A stretch of DNA of 64,000 bases. It comes from Aminobacter anthyllidis. Lineage in GTDB: Bacteria > Pseudomonadota > Alphaproteobacteria > Rhizobiales > Rhizobiaceae. The stretch covers positions 1-64,000 of the forward strand of contig NZ_JAFLWW010000010.1 in assembly GCF_018555685.1 (NCBI RefSeq), in the 5' to 3' direction. The notes below the pieces were generated by a model that worked only from the letters and a program-made list of their open reading frames with translations, was not told the origin of the DNA and did no database searches. Within the stretch, counting starts at the first letter, position 1; every line of letters begins with the position of its first letter. Both the position numbers and the translations under genes were made by a program. Positions 28,614 through 37,838 of the stretch are shown one piece after another.

Positions 28614-29324
28614 ATGGAATTCTTCGATTTCGGCACGATTTTCTTTCTGATCGCAGCGGTGGTGATCTTTTTCCAGCTGCGCAACGTGCTTGGACGCCGC
28701 ACAGGCAATGAACGTCCGCCCTTCGATCCCTACACTGCAGCCCGCAACAAGCCGCAGGACGCCAATGGCAAGCCCGAGAACGTGGTGTCGCTGCCGCAGC
28801 GCAAGCGCGCGCCCGGTGAGCCGGCTGAAGACGCCTATGTCGCCATCGACGCTTTTGCGAAGCCGGGCACCGACCTGAACAAGGGCCTGCGCGCCATCAA
28901 GGACGCCGACGCTTCCTTCGAGCCCAAGGGGTTCGTCGAAGGCGCCAAGATGGCCTATGAGATGATCGTCATGGCCTATGCCGACGGCGACCGCAAAACG
29001 CTCAAGAACCTGCTCTCTCGTGAAGTCTTCGACGGCTTTGTCGCCGCCATCGCCGACCGCGAAGGCCGCTCGGAAAAGATCCAGTCCTCCTTCGTCGGCA
29101 TCGACAAGGCCGATATCGTCTCGGCCGAGATGAAGGGCGGCGAGGCTCACGTCACCCTGCGCATCGTCAGCGAGTTGATCTCTGCGACGCGCGACAAGGC
29201 TGGCGAGGTCATTGACGGCGATCCGGAAACCGTGGCCGAGGTCAAGGATGTCTGGACCTTCGCCCGCGACACCCGCTCGCGCGACCCGAACTGGAAACTT
29301 GTCGCCACCGAGGAAGAAGACTGA
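28614..29324 (+). CDS. timA: Tim44/TimA-family membrane-anchored protein
   Basis: One N-terminal membrane span (FGTIFFLIAAVVIFFQLRNVLG), a Pro/charged linker, and a C-terminal Tim44-like domain from about residue 95 (FVEGAKMAYEMIVMAYADGDRK, LLSREVFDGF). In mitochondria Tim44 tethers the import motor; bacterial TimA-type proteins are membrane-anchored and less understood. 236 residues. The position upstream of mltA suggests an envelope role. The symbol is by family resemblance. Confidence 0.85.
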   Translation: MEFFDFGTIFFLIAAVVIFFQLRNVLGRRTGNERPPFDPYTAARNKPQDANGKPENVVSLPQRKRAPGEPAEDAYVAIDAFAKPGTDLNKGLRAIKDADASFEPKGFVEGAKMAYEMIVMAYADGDRKTLKNLLSREVFDGFVAAIADREGRSEKIQSSFVGIDKADIVSAEMKGGEAHVTLRIVSELISATRDKAGEVIDGDPETVAEVKDVWTFARDTRSRDPNWKLVATEEED

Positions 29325-29346
29325 CCGCGCGTGGCGGGCGAAGCCC

Positions 29347-30453
29347 GTGTTGCTCTCGCCCGCATTCACCCCGGTCGGTTTCGCCGACCTGCCCGGCTGG
29401 CTGGAAGATGACCAGCTAGCTGCCTTCGGGGCCTTTCGGCGCTCTGCTTTCCACGTCCTGACCAAACCCTATCGCAGCGGCGCCCTTGGCGTCGCTTTTG
29501 ACGCTTTTGGCCCGGCCTATGCCGAAGCGCGCGAGCGGCCGGCGGGCAGTAACGCCGAAGCCCGCGACTTCTTCGAACGTCATTTTCAGCCTGCCTTGGT
29601 CGCGCCGAAAGGCCGGGAACATGGCTTCGTCACCGGTTTCTACGAGCCGGATGTCGAGGCGTCTCCAGTGCGCACGGAGACGTTCCAGGTGCCGCTGCTG
29701 GCGCGTCCGGCCGACCTGGTCGACATCGACGACCAAAACCGCCCCGCCGGCATGGACCCTTACCTCGCATTTGCGCGACAGGCGCCCCAGGGGCTGGTCG
29801 AGTATTTCGATCGTCCGGCGATCGAATGTGGCGCACTGGCTGGCAAGGGACTGGAGATCGCCTGGCTTGCCGATCCGGTCGATGCGTTCTTCGTCCATGT
29901 CCAGGGTGCGGCGCGGCTGAACATGGCCGACGGTTCGTTACGTCGTGTCACCTATGCCGCGAAATCCGGCCAGCGTTTTACCGGTCCGGGCGGTATTCTG
30001 GCTCAAATCGGCGAGATTCCGCTCGAAAAGGTGACGATGCAGTCGATCCGCGCCTGGTTCAAAGCCAACCCGCAGCGTGTCGACGAGATCCTGTGGCGCA
30101 ACCGCTCCTACATTTTCTTCAGGGATGCCGAGGTCGACGACCCGGCGTTGGGGCCGATCGCGGCGGCAAAGGTACCGCTGACACCGGGCCGGTCGGTCGC
30201 TGTCGACCGCCTGCTGCACACTTTCGGCACGCCGTTCTTCATCTCCGCCCCTGCCCTCACCACATTTGGCGGCGAGCCTTTTGCCCGACTGATGATTGCG
30301 CAGGACACCGGTTCAGCGATCACTGGTCCGGCGCGCGGCGATTTGTTTGCCGGATCGGGCTTCGATGCCGGCGAGGTTGCCGGAGTCGTCCGCAACGATG
30401 CCGATTTCTTCGCCTTGCTGCCAAAGCCTCTCTTTGCCGGTAATGCACAATGA
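29347..30453 (+). CDS. mltA: Membrane-bound lytic murein transglycosylase A (MltA family)
   Basis: Cleaves the glycan strand of peptidoglycan to 1,6-anhydromuropeptides. FVTGFYEPDVEAS, DPVDAFFVHVQGAARL and WRNRSYIFFR belong to the MltA domain. The C-terminal 3D domain carries the three-Asp pattern in MIAQDTGSAITGPARGDLF and SGFDAGEVAG. I start at GTG 29347 (368 residues), 22 bp after timA. No signal peptide or lipobox is visible at this start, which is odd for a periplasmic enzyme. It overlaps the smr start by 4 nt. Confidence 0.9.
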   Translation: MLLSPAFTPVGFADLPGWLEDDQLAAFGAFRRSAFHVLTKPYRSGALGVAFDAFGPAYAEARERPAGSNAEARDFFERHFQPALVAPKGREHGFVTGFYEPDVEASPVRTETFQVPLLARPADLVDIDDQNRPAGMDPYLAFARQAPQGLVEYFDRPAIECGALAGKGLEIAWLADPVDAFFVHVQGAARLNMADGSLRRVTYAAKSGQRFTGPGGILAQIGEIPLEKVTMQSIRAWFKANPQRVDEILWRNRSYIFFRDAEVDDPALGPIAAAKVPLTPGRSVAVDRLLHTFGTPFFISAPALTTFGGEPFARLMIAQDTGSAITGPARGDLFAGSGFDAGEVAGVVRNDADFFALLPKPLFAGNAQ

Positions 30454-30995
30454 GCACACGTCGCGACGGTAAACTGAGCGACGAAGAACGCGTGCTGTGG
30501 AACGTCATTGCCCGCACCACCTCGCCGCTCAAGGGCCGGCGCGCGGTCGAAATCCCTGAACCGCCGGCACCTGTAGCCGCCAAGCCGGACCCGACGCCCA
30601 CCAAGGCGATACCTGCGCAGTTGACGGCGCCGGCTGCTGCGCCCAAGCGCCAGTATGTCGCCCATTCGCTTGATGAGCCGACGCGCGACAAGCTGTCGAA
30701 AGGCCGCCTGCCGATCGAAGGGCGGGTCGATCTCCATGGCATGACCCAGGACGAGGCCTATTCGCTGCTGCTTCATTTCCTGGCGCGGGCGCATGCCGGT
30801 GGGGTTCGCTACGTGCTTGTCATCACCGGCAAGGGCAATTCCAAGGGCGGCGACGGCGTCCTGAAGCGCATGGTGCCGGCCTGGCTGAGCACGCCGCCGT
30901 TCCGCATGCTGGTGTCGAGCCACGACCACGCCGCCCGCCATCATGGCGGCTCGGGCGCGATCTACATCCGGCTGCGGCGGAGGACGGGCCATTGA
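30450..30995 (+). CDS. Smr (MutS2 C-terminal-like) domain protein
   Basis: A 181-residue protein with a disordered Pro/Ala-rich N-terminal half and a C-terminal Smr domain: GRVDLHGMTQDEAY, VLVITGKGNSKGG and HHGGSGAIYIRLRR. DLHG and TGKG are the core nuclease-like motifs. Stand-alone Smr proteins act on nucleic acids, in some bacteria in ribosome rescue; the role of this one is not known. Coupled to mltA and to the downstream regulator by short overlaps. Confidence 0.9.
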   Translation: MSTRRDGKLSDEERVLWNVIARTTSPLKGRRAVEIPEPPAPVAAKPDPTPTKAIPAQLTAPAAAPKRQYVAHSLDEPTRDKLSKGRLPIEGRVDLHGMTQDEAYSLLLHFLARAHAGGVRYVLVITGKGNSKGGDGVLKRMVPAWLSTPPFRMLVSSHDHAARHHGGSGAIYIRLRRRTGH

Positions 30996-31366
30996 CGCCG
31001 CTCGGCGAACGCATCCGCGAACTCAGGCGCGAGCGCGGCGTCAGCCAGAAGGACATGGCAGCCAGCATCGGCGTCAGCGCCGCCTATCTGTCGGCGCTGG
31101 AGCATGGCCATCGCGGTGTGCCGACCTGGGCGATGATTCAGAAGATCATCGGCTACTTCAACGTGATATGGGACGATGCAGAGGAACTGCAGAAGCTGGC
31201 CGAGGGCTCGCATCCGCGCGTCGTGGTCGACACGGCAGGATTGTCACCGGCAGCGACCGAGCTTGCCAACCTCATGGCCGAAGCGATCGACGAACTGAAC
31301 GATGTTGAACTGGCGGCACTGAATGCGCAGGTCCGCGAGGCGATCGCGCGCAAGAAGCGCAGGTAG
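30992..31366 (+). CDS. XRE-family helix-turn-helix transcriptional regulator
   Basis: A 124-residue protein: an N-terminal Cro/C1-type helix-turn-helix (LGERIRELRRERGVSQKDMA, then SAAYLSALEHGHRGVPTWAM), a middle segment, and an Ala/Glu-rich C-terminal helix. It starts at TTG 30992, overlapping the smr stop, with GGAGGA about 8 nt upstream. The targets are unknown; the coupling to smr suggests a role with that gene or the envelope genes before it. It ends 6 bp from the convergent DUF1402 gene. Confidence 0.85.
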   Translation: MTPLGERIRELRRERGVSQKDMAASIGVSAAYLSALEHGHRGVPTWAMIQKIIGYFNVIWDDAEELQKLAEGSHPRVVVDTAGLSPAATELANLMAEAIDELNDVELAALNAQVREAIARKKRR

Positions 31367-31372
31367 TCCCGC

Positions 31373-32332
31373 CTAGAACAACGCCTCGAGCTCAGCCAGG
31401 CGGTCGTTGACCAGCCAGCCGTAATAGTTTTCTTCGGGCAGTTTTGCCGGTTCGCCGGCGGCCTGGCGCCGCTCGTTTTCGGCTTTCAGCGCATAGGCAC
31501 GGGCTTCCGGGCTGCCGACATTGTACAGCGTCGCAGTCAGGCCGGGATTGCCGGAGATATCGAAGCCGGCGATGCTCCTATAGGCGTCGATCGACGTCTT
31601 CAGTGTCGCAGCCACGTAGGGCAGCGTCAGGTCGGGATCCATGATCGTCTTGTAGACGGCGTTCGGGTCGCGCTCGTCGAGCCTGGGCAGGCCGGAAATC
31701 TTGTGGACCTCATCGCTCATCTGCAGCGCGGTCAGCGGATTGAGCTGGCCGATGCCGAAGGTCTGGCCGGCATAGAAGGGCTGGAAGAACGTGGCGCTGA
31801 AGCGATCGTTGGGAAAGCTCGTGCCGCCGACAGTCTTGCCGCGGAAATGCTGGTTCCACACCGCCTCGCGGCATTCCCACAGGTCGTAGCTGCCCGACTT
31901 GCCGGCGCAATCGGCGAATTCCGGCCGCTTGATGAAGTCGGAGATGTCTTCTCCCTCATAGGCGAAGCGCAGCTTGCTGGAGAGGTAGGAGACCGCCTTG
32001 ACATAATAGGTCTGCAGCCGGTCGTAGGCGTCGACATTATAGGTGTGCTCGCCGACGATGGCGCCGACGATGTGCATCGGGTCGATTCCGTAGGCGCGCG
32101 CCACGGTCTTGATCTTGCCGCGCAACTCGGCGTCGTTCTGCAGCAGCGCGTAGACCTTGCGGTACTTGGCGTCGAAGGTGGTCTTGCCGGCCTTGGTGCG
32201 CTTGGACGAGGCGCCGGGCACATCGGGCTGTTCGGCATGGACATTGCCGGCTGCAACAATGGTCGCCGCCGATGCCTGCGGGACGGCGAAAGCCGCCGCC
32301 AGAAGAAATGCCGAGAAAAATACGCGTTTCAT
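31373..32332 (-). CDS. DUF1402 family secreted protein
   Basis: A 319-residue protein with a clear Sec signal peptide (MKRVFFSAFLLAAAFAVPQASA, cleaved before ATIVAAG). The mature part contains TKAGKTTFDAKYRKVYALL, GIDPMHIVGAIVGEHTYNVD and FGIGQLNPLTALQMSD. The pattern of GIDP, a Glu after VGAIVGEH and GIGQLNP loosely recalls lysozyme-like transglycosylases, in which a Glu precedes an xGxxQ motif. The family is conserved in Rhizobiales without an assigned function. ATG 32332 was chosen for the signal peptide. Confidence 0.82.
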   Translation of the reverse strand: MKRVFFSAFLLAAAFAVPQASAATIVAAGNVHAEQPDVPGASSKRTKAGKTTFDAKYRKVYALLQNDAELRGKIKTVARAYGIDPMHIVGAIVGEHTYNVDAYDRLQTYYVKAVSYLSSKLRFAYEGEDISDFIKRPEFADCAGKSGSYDLWECREAVWNQHFRGKTVGGTSFPNDRFSATFFQPFYAGQTFGIGQLNPLTALQMSDEVHKISGLPRLDERDPNAVYKTIMDPDLTLPYVAATLKTSIDAYRSIAGFDISGNPGLTATLYNVGSPEARAYALKAENERRQAAGEPAKLPEENYYGWLVNDRLAELEALF

Positions 32333-32470
32333 GTGCTGCTGTGTGCCCAAGCTTTGTCGGGGCAAACTAGGAAATGCCCCCCGCTTAGTCGAGGATATTG
32401 TCGCTGCTGGCGGCAAAAGGTGGCCGGATGGTTCCATTCGGCCACATGTCGCGCGGCTGTCACCAGGCGA

Positions 32471-32495
32471 GGCCGGCCCGTTTGGCGAGCCGGCC
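32471..32495 (-). terminator. Hairpin beyond hslU
   Basis: GGCCGG/CCGGCC 6-bp stem with a 13-nt loop, 12 bp after the hslU stop on the minus strand. There is no U tract, so factor-independent termination is doubtful. The rest of the 174-bp gap before the DUF1402 start shows a second imperfect repeat (TGGCCG/CGGCCA near 32422-32445). Confidence 0.35.
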
Positions 32496-32506
32496 AGTGT
32501 TAGTGC

Positions 32507-33814
32507 CTAGAGAATAAAACGCGACAGGTCGGTGTTCCTCGAGATGTCGCCGACATGCTTCTGCACATAGGCGGCGTCAATCTTGACGCTCGTGCCGTTG
32601 CGATCCGGCGCGTCGTAGGAGATCTCGTCGAGCACGCGCTCCATCACCGTCTGCAGCCGCCGCGCGCCGATATTCTCGACGCTGGCGTTGAGATCGACCG
32701 CGATCCCGGCGAGCGCATCGATGGCGTCGTCGGTGAATTCGAGGGCAACGCCTTCGGTCGCCATCAGCGCGATATACTGCTTGATCAGGCTGGCTTCCGT
32801 CTCGGTCAGGATGCGGACGAAGTCGTTCTTCTCCAGCGCCCGCAGCTCGACACGGATCGGCAGGCGGCCCTGAAGCTCTGGCAGAAGATCCGAAGGCTTG
32901 GAGACGTGGAAGGCACCCGAAGCGATGAACAGGATGTGGTCGGTCTTCACCTGTCCATATTTGGTCGCAACCGTCGTGCCTTCGACCAGCGGCAAAAGGT
33001 CCCGCTGCACGCCCTCACGCGAGGGACCGCCTGAGACGTCGCCGCGAGCGATCTTGTCGATTTCGTCGAGGAAGACGATGCCTTCGTTTTCGGTCACTTC
33101 GAGCGCGCGCCGCACCACCTCGTCCTGATCGAGCAGCTTGTCGGACTCATCGCCGATCAGCAGCGCGTAGGATTCCTTGACGGTGGTCTTGCGCGTCTTG
33201 GTGCGCTGGCCACCCATCGCCTTCTGCAGCATGTCGTTGATGTTGAGCACGCCGATGTTGCCGCCCGGCATGCCTGGGATGTCGAAGCCGGGCATGCCGC
33301 CATTGCCGGTGTCGGCAACGTCGACCTCGATCTCCTTGGCATCTAGCTCGCCGTCGCGCAGCTTCTTGCGGAACGAGTCGCGGGTCGCCGGGCTGGCCGT
33401 CTTGCCGACGAGGGCTTCAAGCACGCGTTCCTCGGCGTTGACATGGGCACGCGCCTTGACGTCTTCGCGCATCTTTTCGCGCACCAGGCCGATCGCGATC
33501 TCGACAAGATCGCGGATGATCTGCTCGACGTCGCGGCCGACATAGCCGACCTCGGTGAACTTGGTCGCCTCGACCTTGACGAAGGGCGCGCCGGCCAGCT
33601 TGGCGAGGCGGCGCGAAATCTCGGTCTTGCCGACGCCGGTGGGTCCGATCATCAGGATGTTCTTGGGCATGACCTCTTCGCGCATCTGGCCTTCCAGCTG
33701 CTGCCGGCGCCAGCGGTTGCGCAGGGCAATCGCTACGGCGCGCTTGGCGTCCTTCTGGCCGATGATGAAGCGGTCGAGTTCGGAAACGATCTCACGGGGA
33801 GAGAATGTGGACAT
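32507..33814 (-). CDS. hslU: ATP-dependent protease ATPase subunit HslU (ClpY)
   Basis: AAA+ unfoldase that feeds substrates into the HslV chamber. Walker [20 protein letters not shown], pore loop GYVGRDVEQ, the I-domain insert (about residues 110-230), Walker [11 protein letters not shown] and sensor [15 protein letters not shown] are visible. 435 residues, full length. It is the last gene of the minus-strand group hslV-GNAT-DUF2585-membrane protein-hslU. Confidence 0.97.
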   Translation of the reverse strand: MSTFSPREIVSELDRFIIGQKDAKRAVAIALRNRWRRQQLEGQMREEVMPKNILMIGPTGVGKTEISRRLAKLAGAPFVKVEATKFTEVGYVGRDVEQIIRDLVEIAIGLVREKMREDVKARAHVNAEERVLEALVGKTASPATRDSFRKKLRDGELDAKEIEVDVADTGNGGMPGFDIPGMPGGNIGVLNINDMLQKAMGGQRTKTRKTTVKESYALLIGDESDKLLDQDEVVRRALEVTENEGIVFLDEIDKIARGDVSGGPSREGVQRDLLPLVEGTTVATKYGQVKTDHILFIASGAFHVSKPSDLLPELQGRLPIRVELRALEKNDFVRILTETEASLIKQYIALMATEGVALEFTDDAIDALAGIAVDLNASVENIGARRLQTVMERVLDEISYDAPDRNGTSVKIDAAYVQKHVGDISRNTDLSRFIL

Positions 33815-33843
33815 GTCGATACTCTCGAATACTCAGTTGGGGC

Positions 33844-34914
33844 TTATGTATGGGCTGGAAGCCGGCGCGCAAGGGCACCCGGCAGCAGGGGCAGAAGCGT
33901 CCGGCGCAGCGTATGCCAGCCGGCGCTGAGCAGCAGCACAAGCGCGCCGAGCACCAGCATGGTCAGCGGCACGACGCTGTCGGACAGCCCGGCCTTCACC
34001 ACAAGGGCGCCAAAGGCGAACCCGGCGTAGGACAGGCCGGATACAAGGATCGCGCGCCTGTCGACGACGAGCGCGACGAGCGCCAGCGCGATGAAGATCG
34101 CCAGGATGCTCCAGGCGGAGACCATGTCGGAGCCGCCCTCGCCGACGAGGCCGCTCACCAGCGGGTGCACGATCAGCGGTGCCGCCAGCATGTGCAGCCA
34201 AAATGCGATGTCGGTGCGCCGCGTCTGGCGCTGCGGGTCGCTCAGGTCGAAACGCATGGCAAGCGTGAACACGGCAAGACCGCAGGCGAGCAGCAGTGGC
34301 TTGGCCGCCTGGATGGCGAAATCCGGCGTGACCATGAAAAGAACCCCGACGGCAGAGGCAACAAGGGCCCCAACGCCGGCTGCGATCGTCACGGGCACCC
34401 GGAAACGCCGGTAATGCAACGCGGTTGCACCGGCGGTCACAAGACCGGCGACGACAATCGGCAAGCCGCCGTGGTTGCCGAGGCCCATGCCGAAGCCCGG
34501 GCTGGGGTTGAAGGCTTCCGCAACCGCCGAGAAGACCGTTCCCGCATAGACCAGCAGCAGCACGATGCTGGGCAGCGCCATGCGCTGTTTGCGGGTGAAA
34601 TATTCGGCCAGAAGCCAGCTTGCTACGGCCACGACGGCAAACATGCCGGCATTTCCAATCATGTCGCCGGAGAAATAACCGAGGGCGCCGAGAAACAGTC
34701 CAAGGCCGATGGTCACGAAGATGTCGCTGAAACCGCTGATGAAACGGAACTTCTCGTCGTCATGCGGCTCGGCCTCGAGCGCTGGCGTTCTGGCCCGTTC
34801 CAGGTCGCGCAGGCCTTGCGCCTGGTCGGCCGTCACCAGCCCGTTCGCCACGGCGGCATGTAGCACATCGGGCGAAATGGCGAGCATTTCTGGCGGTGTC
34901 GAAAGTTGGTTCAC
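33844..34914 (-). CDS. Polytopic membrane protein of unknown function
   Basis: About 356 residues. A soluble N-terminal part (about 55 residues, including LVTADQAQGLRDLERAR) is followed by roughly ten hydrophobic spans. The arrangement resembles DUF2157/DUF4401-type membrane proteins, but I cannot assign it firmly. GTG 34914 overlaps the upstream TAG stop by one base (TAGTG) behind a GGGGA; an ATG at 34935 is also in frame. It sits between DUF2585 and hslU, 29 bp from the latter. Confidence 0.75.
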   Translation of the reverse strand: MNQLSTPPEMLAISPDVLHAAVANGLVTADQAQGLRDLERARTPALEAEPHDDEKFRFISGFSDIFVTIGLGLFLGALGYFSGDMIGNAGMFAVVAVASWLLAEYFTRKQRMALPSIVLLLVYAGTVFSAVAEAFNPSPGFGMGLGNHGGLPIVVAGLVTAGATALHYRRFRVPVTIAAGVGALVASAVGVLFMVTPDFAIQAAKPLLLACGLAVFTLAMRFDLSDPQRQTRRTDIAFWLHMLAAPLIVHPLVSGLVGEGGSDMVSAWSILAIFIALALVALVVDRRAILVSGLSYAGFAFGALVVKAGLSDSVVPLTMLVLGALVLLLSAGWHTLRRTLLPLLPGALARRLPAHT

Positions 34915-35507
34915 TACAGGGTCCCCGCCTGCCATTGCCTGACCGTATCGAATGGATGGACAAGCATGATGACGTTGAGCGTCAGGTTGTCACGGATGAC
35001 GTAACCGACGCCGATTTCAAAGAAGATGGCCAGTGCAACGACGCTCCAGACGGGAAGCCGCGCCGCCATGGCGAAGCCCAGCACCATGGCCAGCGTATCG
35101 AACACTGAATTCAGGATGCTGTCGCCGTAATAGTCGAGGGAAATGGTGCCCTCGCGATAGCGGTTGATGATGAAGTCGCTGTTTTCGACAAGCTCCCACG
35201 TCACTTCGATGCCGATAGCCACCGCCAGGCGAAAACCCAGCGAGCTTTTGGGCGCAAGCCAGGTCAGCAGCGCGTAGAACAGGAGGCCGTGGATGATGTG
35301 CGAGAATGTGTACCAGTCGGAGATATGCTGCGAATTCTCCGAGCTTTGCACCACGCCATGCCACAGCTTGATGGTGCCGCATTCGCAAATCGGGGTCCGG
35401 CCCATCCAGTAGAGAGCCGCTGCTTGCCCGGCGATGAGCAGCGCAGCAATCAGCAGCCACCAGCCTACCCGCTCGCGCTGCGCCGACGCGTCCTGCTCCA
35501 AGCTCAC
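34914..35507 (-). CDS. DUF2585 (UPF0314) family membrane protein
   Basis: A 197-residue protein with about four to five membrane spans. The conserved blocks [47 protein letters not shown] and [14 protein letters not shown] are characteristic of DUF2585, a Rhizobiales-centred family without a known function. Starts at GTG 35507 overlapping the GNAT stop by 4 nt. Confidence 0.85.
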   Translation of the reverse strand: MSLEQDASAQRERVGWWLLIAALLIAGQAAALYWMGRTPICECGTIKLWHGVVQSSENSQHISDWYTFSHIIHGLLFYALLTWLAPKSSLGFRLAVAIGIEVTWELVENSDFIINRYREGTISLDYYGDSILNSVFDTLAMVLGFAMAARLPVWSVVALAIFFEIGVGYVIRDNLTLNVIMLVHPFDTVRQWQAGTL

Positions 35508-36025
35508 GCGTCGAAATCCTCCTCGTCGGCATCGCGAGCCATCATCAATGCCGGACCGTATTCGGATGTCCGCGTGTCGAAGGCCACGAAGCCGGCCTTC
35601 TCATAGGCGCGGATCGCCCGTTTGTTGTCCGGGTGCGGGTCAATGATCACGCGCGGCACGCCTTCCTCGAACAACTCCTCGACGAACTGCGCGAGGATCG
35701 CCGAGCCATGGCCCTTGCCGACCAGCTCAGGCACGCCGATCGTCAGGTCGACGCCGAGCGTGCCGAAGGGCTGGTCCTGGTAGGGATGGTCGTCCTCCAT
35801 ATGCGGATCGTAGCTCTGGAGGTAGCCGATCGGCTTGCCGTTCAGCTCGATGATCAGCGGTTCGACCGAGATGCTGTCGATGTGCTCCTTGATCTGGGCG
35901 ATCTCGGTTTCGGGATCGTCCCACCATTCGGCGACATGCGGCTGGGCCAACCATGCCTTGATGACAGGCAGGTCGGCCTTGGTGACCGGGCGGAAGTCGT
36001 ACTGGGCGGCTGCCTCACTCGGCAT
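35504..36025 (-). CDS. GNAT family N-acetyltransferase (AAC(6')-like)
   Basis: A 173-residue acetyltransferase. [18 protein letters not shown] is the usual first helix; the acetyl-CoA loop reads [23 protein letters not shown] is the C-terminal GNAT motif. The overall pattern ([28 protein letters not shown]) resembles AAC(6')-type aminoglycoside acetyltransferases and siderophore-type acetylases, but the substrate is not determined and resistance should not be inferred. ATG 36025 is preferred over TTG 36037; it overlaps hslV by 11 nt. Confidence 0.87.
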   Translation of the reverse strand: MPSEAAAQYDFRPVTKADLPVIKAWLAQPHVAEWWDDPETEIAQIKEHIDSISVEPLIIELNGKPIGYLQSYDPHMEDDHPYQDQPFGTLGVDLTIGVPELVGKGHGSAILAQFVEELFEEGVPRVIIDPHPDNKRAIRAYEKAGFVAFDTRTSEYGPALMMARDADEEDFDA

Positions 36026-36563
36026 CGAGCGTTTCAATCACGAAGCTGTGGTTGGTATAGACACAGATGTCGGCGGCGATCTGCATCGCCTTGCGGGCGA
36101 TCTCCTCGGCGTCCTTGTCGGTGTCCATCAGCGCGCGTGCAGCAGCCAGCGCATAGTTGCCGCCCGAGCCGATGGCCATGACGCCAAACTCCGGCTCAAG
36201 CACGTCGCCGGTGCCGGTCAGCGCCAGCGACACGTTCTTGTCGGCGACCAGCATCATCGCTTCCAGGCGGCGCAGGTAGCGGTCGGTGCGCCAGTCCTTG
36301 GCGAGCTCGACGCAGGCGCGCGTCAGCTGGTCGGGATACTGCTCGAGCTTGGCTTCGAGGCGTTCGAGAAGCGTGAAGGCGTCGGCGGTGGCGCCGGCAA
36401 ACCCGGCGATGACATTGCCCTTGCCGAGGCGGCGAACCTTGCGGGCATTGCCCTTCATGATGGTCTGGCCGAGGCTGACCTGGCCGTCGCCGGCGATGAC
36501 CACCTTGTTGCCCTTGCGCACGGTCACGATCGTCGTGGCGTGCATGCTCTGTTCATTGGACAT
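36015..36563 (-). CDS. hslV: ATP-dependent protease catalytic subunit HslV (ClpQ)
   Basis: Threonine protease, proteasome-like, that forms the chamber capped by HslU. The catalytic block [24 protein letters not shown] is intact, in which the first Thr (residue 10) is the nucleophile. Here it is preceded by MSNEQSMHA, so a short leader must be removed, or translation may begin at M7. GGTGDVLEP-type ([11 protein letters not shown]) and [16 protein letters not shown] are conserved. 182 residues. First gene of its group, with hisB divergent 192 bp away. Confidence 0.96.
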   Translation of the reverse strand: MSNEQSMHATTIVTVRKGNKVVIAGDGQVSLGQTIMKGNARKVRRLGKGNVIAGFAGATADAFTLLERLEAKLEQYPDQLTRACVELAKDWRTDRYLRRLEAMMLVADKNVSLALTGTGDVLEPEFGVMAIGSGGNYALAAARALMDTDKDAEEIARKAMQIAADICVYTNHSFVIETLDAE

Positions 36564-36755
36564 ATGTTGCTCCGATGGCGCGCGGCCCCTCTTTGGCGGC
36601 TTGCGCGTTACGAGTGGAAGTTGGCGTCTTATGTATGACGCGGCGCAAGGAATGCAAATCCGCGCGCCTATCGACGAAATGCCGTTTCGCGGCGATTGGC
36701 AAGCGGGCGCTCATGCTGTTATTAGGCTGACGTTTTTAAGGACAAGGACCCGCCA

Positions 36756-37355
36756 ATGGCCCCCCGTTCCGCCGAAGTCAGCCGCAAGACCAAGGAAACC
36801 GAGATCTCCGTCTCGGTTCACGTCGATGGCACCGGCCGTTCGGAGATGGCAACCGGAGTCGGCTTCTTCGACCACATGCTCGACCAGCTCTCCAGGCATT
36901 CGCTGATCGACATGAAAGTGTCGGCCAAAGGCGACCTGCATATCGACGATCACCACACCGTCGAGGATTGCGGCATCGCCATCGGTCAGGCCTTGTCCAA
37001 GGCGCTGGGCGAACGCCGCGGCATCATGCGTTATGCCTCGATCGACCTCGCCATGGATGAGACGCTGACGCGTGCGGCGATCGACGTTTCGGGCCGGCCG
37101 TTCCTGGTCTGGAACGTCAATTTTTCCGCGCCCAAGATCGGCACCTTCGACACCGAGCTGGTGCGCGAATTCTTCCAGGCACTGGCCCAGAACGCCGGCA
37201 TCACCCTGCACGTCACCAATCATTACGGCGCCAACAACCACCATATCGCCGAAACCTGCTTCAAGGCCGTGGCGCGCGCGCTGCGCATGGCGCTTGAAAG
37301 CGACCCGCGCCAGCCTGACGCAGTACCCTCGACCAAGGGCAGCCTGAAGGGATAG
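36756..37355 (+). CDS. hisB: Imidazoleglycerol-phosphate dehydratase
   Basis: Mn-dependent dehydratase that makes imidazole acetol phosphate in histidine synthesis. Metal-binding motifs [14 protein letters not shown] and [12 protein letters not shown] and the [13 protein letters not shown] block are present. 199 residues, the monofunctional form without a phosphatase domain. The ATG follows AAGGACAAGGACC. First gene of the plus-strand histidine cluster. Confidence 0.97.
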   Translation: MAPRSAEVSRKTKETEISVSVHVDGTGRSEMATGVGFFDHMLDQLSRHSLIDMKVSAKGDLHIDDHHTVEDCGIAIGQALSKALGERRGIMRYASIDLAMDETLTRAAIDVSGRPFLVWNVNFSAPKIGTFDTELVREFFQALAQNAGITLHVTNHYGANNHHIAETCFKAVARALRMALESDPRQPDAVPSTKGSLKG

Positions 37356-37357
37356 CC

Positions 37358-37837
37358 ATGGCCATCCATGTCGTCATGGAGCCGCCTGCCTCGGCAGGAA
37401 AAAACGCTTCGGAAGCTGCCGTCTTCGTTCGCGACGGCTTTTATGTCTTTGGCTTCGTCCTGCCGCTGCTTTGGCTGCTTTGGCATCGCCTCTGGCTTGA
37501 GGCCGCGGTGACCCTTGCCGTGACTATGGCGCTTGCAATCGCGAGCGAGGCGGCTGGCCTGACCTTTGCCGCACCGCTGTTGCCGCTGCTGATTTCACTC
37601 TATGTCGGCCTCGAAGGCGGTGCCTTGCGCGTCGCCGCCCTTCGCCGCGCGGGCTGGCGTCAGTGGGGCGTGATCGAAGCCGATACCATCGAGGACGCCG
37701 AGACGCGCTACCTCTTCGCCGATGACCTGATCGACGACGAAGAGCCCGCACCGACAGTTACGATTTCGCCCGCGACGCCCAGGCCTCAACCGGCTGGTGG
37801 AGCGCTCGGCCTGCTGCATTATCCCGGAAGAAACTGA
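37358..37837 (+). CDS. DUF2628 family protein
   Basis: A 159-residue protein with two hydrophobic segments ([20 protein letters not shown] and [10 protein letters not shown]...[14 protein letters not shown]) between hydrophilic ends; the C-terminus is rich in Pro and Asp/Glu. The [15 protein letters not shown] block is the DUF2628 hallmark. Function unknown. It sits 2 bp after hisB and 1 bp before hisH, so it is co-translated with the histidine genes, although no link to histidine synthesis is evident. Confidence 0.85.
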   Translation: MAIHVVMEPPASAGKNASEAAVFVRDGFYVFGFVLPLLWLLWHRLWLEAAVTLAVTMALAIASEAAGLTFAAPLLPLLISLYVGLEGGALRVAALRRAGWRQWGVIEADTIEDAETRYLFADDLIDDEEPAPTVTISPATPRPQPAGGALGLLHYPGRN

Positions 37838-37838
37838 C

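Noticed and set aside
35504-36025. Aminoglycoside resistance gene
   Set aside because: The GNAT protein resembles AAC(6')-type enzymes only in overall pattern, and it lies in a housekeeping operon with no mobile element; the substrate cannot be inferred.
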